64,000 nt of DNA. Origin: Watersipora subatra. Its lineage: Eukaryota > Bryozoa > Gymnolaemata > Cheilostomatida > Watersiporidae. The position numbers and the translations under genes were made by a program. How positions within the stretch are numbered: position 1 is the first letter of the stretch; the number at the start of each line of letters is the position of its first letter. The notes under the pieces were generated by a model. That model did no database searches. It saw nothing but the letters and a program-made list of their open reading frames with translations, and was not told the DNA's origin. Positions 61,291 through 64,000 of this stretch are shown piece by piece. The DNA lies in assembly GCF_963576615.1 (NCBI RefSeq), contig NC_088711.1:38994621-39058620 (forward strand). Reading direction: 5' to 3'.

Positions 61291-61585
61291 GAATGTTTGG
61301 GTGAATGCATGCAATGAATGGGTGAATGCATGCAATGAATGGGTGAATGCATGCAACGAATGGGTGAATGCATGCAACGAATGGGTGAATGCATGCAACG
61401 AATGGGTGAATGCATGCAACGAATGGGTGAATGCATGCAATGAATGGGTGAATGCATGCAATGAATGGGTGAATGCATGCAATGAATGGGTGAATGCATG
61501 CAATGAATGGGTGAATGCATGCAATGAATGGGTGAATGCATGCAATAAATGGGTGAATGCATGCAATGAATAGGTGAATGCATAT
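61291..61585. repeat. 21-bp minisatellite, about 13 copies
   Basis: The unit is GAATGGGTGAATGCATGCAA plus C or T, with only one or two variant positions. The unit is a multiple of three and lacks stops, so four of six frames stay open (NEWVNAC on +; HSLHAFT and others on -). No start context or splice signals support a protein. Confidence 0.95.
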
Positions 61586-61649
61586 CAACTTGTGTTTAGA
61601 CTGGTTGATAATATAGGGTACAGAAATAGCTCATTTAACGAACCTAGAA

Positions 61650-62075
61650 GAATCCCGCTTTTTAACCTTTTCGATGTGAGGCTGTACTTCTTTTTTTATC
61701 AAGCATGCGAGTTGTTACTACACATCTAACAATAAGTGCGGGAGTGTGGAAACCAAGGTTGACCATTACCAGCACTTTTGCAGTTTTGTATGATATTTTC
61801 AAAAAAACCGCAGGCTTACGTTTAAAATTGCCAAACATTTTGCCTAACCTTTTCTTGCTCGCAGACGTGTTTCTCTTTAGAGATGCTAATAAATGTGAAG
61901 TATTTGTGGCATTATTGTCTGTCTTGTTTATTAAAAAAGATAGCACACAAGAAAACTTTGATGAAGTAGCAGTTTTTAGTCTGAGATATGCAATACCATA
62001 AATTATGGCATATAATTAGACCCGCCGTATAAGTCAAGGTTTTAATTTTGGTTTTAAATTCATGGTTTTTCTTTA
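61650..62075. mobile_element. Possible decayed DNA-transposon segment
   Basis: Both strands carry 94-98-codon frames over 61662-62001. The right flank has GACCCGCCGTATAAGTCAAGG, a string I associate with Tigger-like element termini (memory, not checked). The minus frame (KKRLGKMFGNFKRKPAVFLK) is basic, but no transposase motif can be named. Confidence 0.3.
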
Positions 62076-62436
62076 TACCTGCCATGTACATGTAAGTCAA
62101 CCCTGTTTCTGGCTAAAATCGCTTGATCGCTACTAGTTCAGTCAGCATTAGAGGTGGCCAATGCATAGCCGAGGAGACAGCATTCAAAAATACTTTCAAC
62201 AAAATTGCCTATGTTTTTGGTGCCATCGCCAATACAATAATTAACAATAAAAAAAGAAGACCATTCTAGTGAATACCAAAGGATACAAAAAAACAGCATT
62301 TCACCATCATATTGGCCTGTTTTGCTTGTAGAACAAAATTGCCCCCTCTCCTTCCTCTCTCTTTCCCTCCTCCCTTTCCCCCCTTACCCCAACCCCCAAC
62401 CCCCCCCCTCATCGATACTGCATACATATTTAACAG

Positions 62437-62516
62437 AAAAACACTACTGCAAGACAGAGTTCTGTCAGGAACTGTAATTCATGTACAGAAAAAAATACGA
62501 ATGGACGATATTGGAT
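62437..62516 (+). CDS. Possible internal exon, unidentified
   Basis: It follows a C/T-rich tract and ATTTAACAG, and reads KTLLQDRVLSGTVIHVQKKI then RMDDIG, ending in phase 1 at T|GTAAGA. Without splicing the frame stops three codons later. No partner exon was found before the window ends. Confidence 0.27.
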
Positions 62517-63704
62517 GTAAGAAATGAACTACCAAAGTACTGATTTGTAGGCAAATACTACGAAAAGAAGCATTAAACGCTAAAAAATGTTTTTCCAGAA
62601 ACGAATCGTAGCAATTTGACAATTTGGATGGTGAAGAATGAGACTTTATGTTGACTTATGTTGAGCAGGATTACTAGCATTTTGCTAATTTATAGATAAA
62701 TCCCTATCCCTAGATATATCCCTACCCTATGTAGTTTTGACTTGCAATGATTATTCTAACTTTACTAAAATTCAAATCATGAAAAACAGGCTGTACAAGT
62801 TGAGGATAAAATTTTAAGCTTGAAACTTGTTGTCAAATTTGCGACATATACACTAAAATTTACAGTGTAGAACATTTCACCCACAATCTTTAATTATTTT
62901 TACTTTATGGGCGTTTTTCATTCTAACTCACTCCTGTCAATCGTAGTAGCTTACATAATTATCTGGTAATTAAGTTTTTTTTAGACTTTAAATAATGGTT
63001 TAGATAATGGTAAATAGTGGTTTAAATAATGGCCTCACTTTCAGAATCGCATGTTCACATATATTCTCAATGGGATGTTCATGTTAATTACAGTCAAGAA
63101 TTTGCAGCAGAACGCTGAGTATGCTCTAAACTGGAAGTTCGGTGATGACTATTATCTAAGACTCAGACAACAAATCACCTTATAAATTTTATTTCTACGG
63201 GAAGTGGAAGTCAATTAATCTAGTTTAGTTGTCAAATCAAACTTGTAGTATAGAAATTGCATTTACTAATGTAATTAATAGGAATACAGCTGATGAGTTT
63301 CTTGTGGATTAGTGGAAATTTTATTGGTGTATGCTTTTTTATTCTGACAGTCTATAAATGGTATTTGTGATATGTAGTAGAATTTACGGTATATAGAACA
63401 CGTTCTAGTGCTATCCTGTTGGTGTTTTGTTTTAATATATTAAAAAATAAATGTAATATTATTATTAGAACAATCATTAAAAAGTGTTGTATTACTTAAA
63501 TTGATTTTCACGGATGAGATTATTTGTCTAAAGGCTTGCTTAAAAATGTTTTATATTTTAAAAACATATTTTTCTGTTAAACTTAATGTGGAAAGAGATC
63601 AATTTGTTTCACAAAAGCTTGTTAAAAGAGGAAGTTTTAACCCAAATACTGTACGTTACTTAGGGTTTTCTTACATCGCGTGTAAACATTCTCTAGATTG
63701 GCCT

Positions 63705-63805
63705 ATGATATAATATTATATGGTATAATATTATAACATGATACAATATGATATGATATAATATTATATGATATAATATTATATGATATAATATAATATG
63801 TTATA
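63705..63805. repeat. ATGATATAATATTAT repeat
   Basis: About seven imperfect copies of a 15-bp AT-only unit. 62520-63700 and 63805-64000 contain nothing I can support. Confidence 0.85.
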
Positions 63806-64000
63806 ATATTTTGCATCTTAGCATGTTAGCTGAGTTTTGATGTTTAAATATATATTTTTTCCACTTTTTCATCAATTTTTTCTTAAAGGTATTTATCTGC
63901 CAAATAAGTTAAGCAAGCGAAATTGCTGTCCCTAAGTATGTTAGCAAATCAAATAAAACAAGTTTTAAGGACTTAAATTTAATTTACTCTATTAATGCAG

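Noticed and set aside
61218..61588. Long frames on both strands (HSPIHCM, HAFTHSL, NEWVNAC repeats)
   Set aside because: Stop-free 21-bp minisatellite unit; openness follows from unit length.
1..64000. CRISPR arrays, operons, bacterial rRNA or phage
   Set aside because: The sequence is eukaryotic; the direct repeats are head-to-tail satellites without spacers.

Overview
The window is AT-rich animal nuclear DNA. It has spliced genes with GT-AG introns, AATAAA poly(A) signals, tRNA-like SINEs, DNA-transposon remnants with terminal inverted repeats (TIRs), a LINE fossil and many satellites. There is no bacterial-style gene packing. A Toll-like receptor and short secreted glycine-rich proteins suit a marine invertebrate, perhaps a lophotrochozoan such as a bryozoan or mollusc. 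That placement is inference; no taxon marker gene is present.

Three genes are well supported. (1) A Toll-like receptor on the + strand (14955-20764): one large exon carries the leucine-rich repeats, the transmembrane segment and the start of the TIR domain, and three small downstream exons complete the TIR domain. The initiator exon was not found with certainty. (2) A secreted, cationic Gly/Phe/Arg-rich peptide gene on + (25304-25716), with TATA box and poly(A) signal. (3) A paralogous secreted GGF-repeat gene on - (36318-35621), with TATA box, a 5' UTR intron, and a last exon that supplies only the end of one codon and the stop. The two Gly-rich genes are convergent, about 10 kb apart, and share an intron position.

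Several weaker gene models were assembled by hand from splice signals and reading phase: a five-exon Cys-rich secreted protein on - (32052-29263); terminal exons on - at 846-389; terminal exons on + at 3419-4037; two exons on + at 23706-24082; a two-exon basic peptide on + at 51416-52060; and isolated exon-like pieces. None matches a family I recognise, and transcript evidence is needed.

The rest is mostly repeats. 0-14 kb: a piggyBac C-terminal fossil, a TTAA-flanked MITE, a hAT-like element, a SINE cluster and a 33-bp tandem repeat. 14-21 kb: the TLR. 21-28 kb: candidate exons, a TIR element inserted next to a splice donor, Gly-rich gene 1 and a second hAT-like element. 29-37 kb: the Cys-rich candidate, a palindromic satellite and Gly-rich gene 2. 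37-48 kb: inverted repeats, minisatellites, a run of perfect hairpins, the second MITE copy and a LINE fossil. 49-64 kb: sparse, with simple repeats, a possible Tigger-like remnant, a 21-bp minisatellite and scattered exon-like ORFs.
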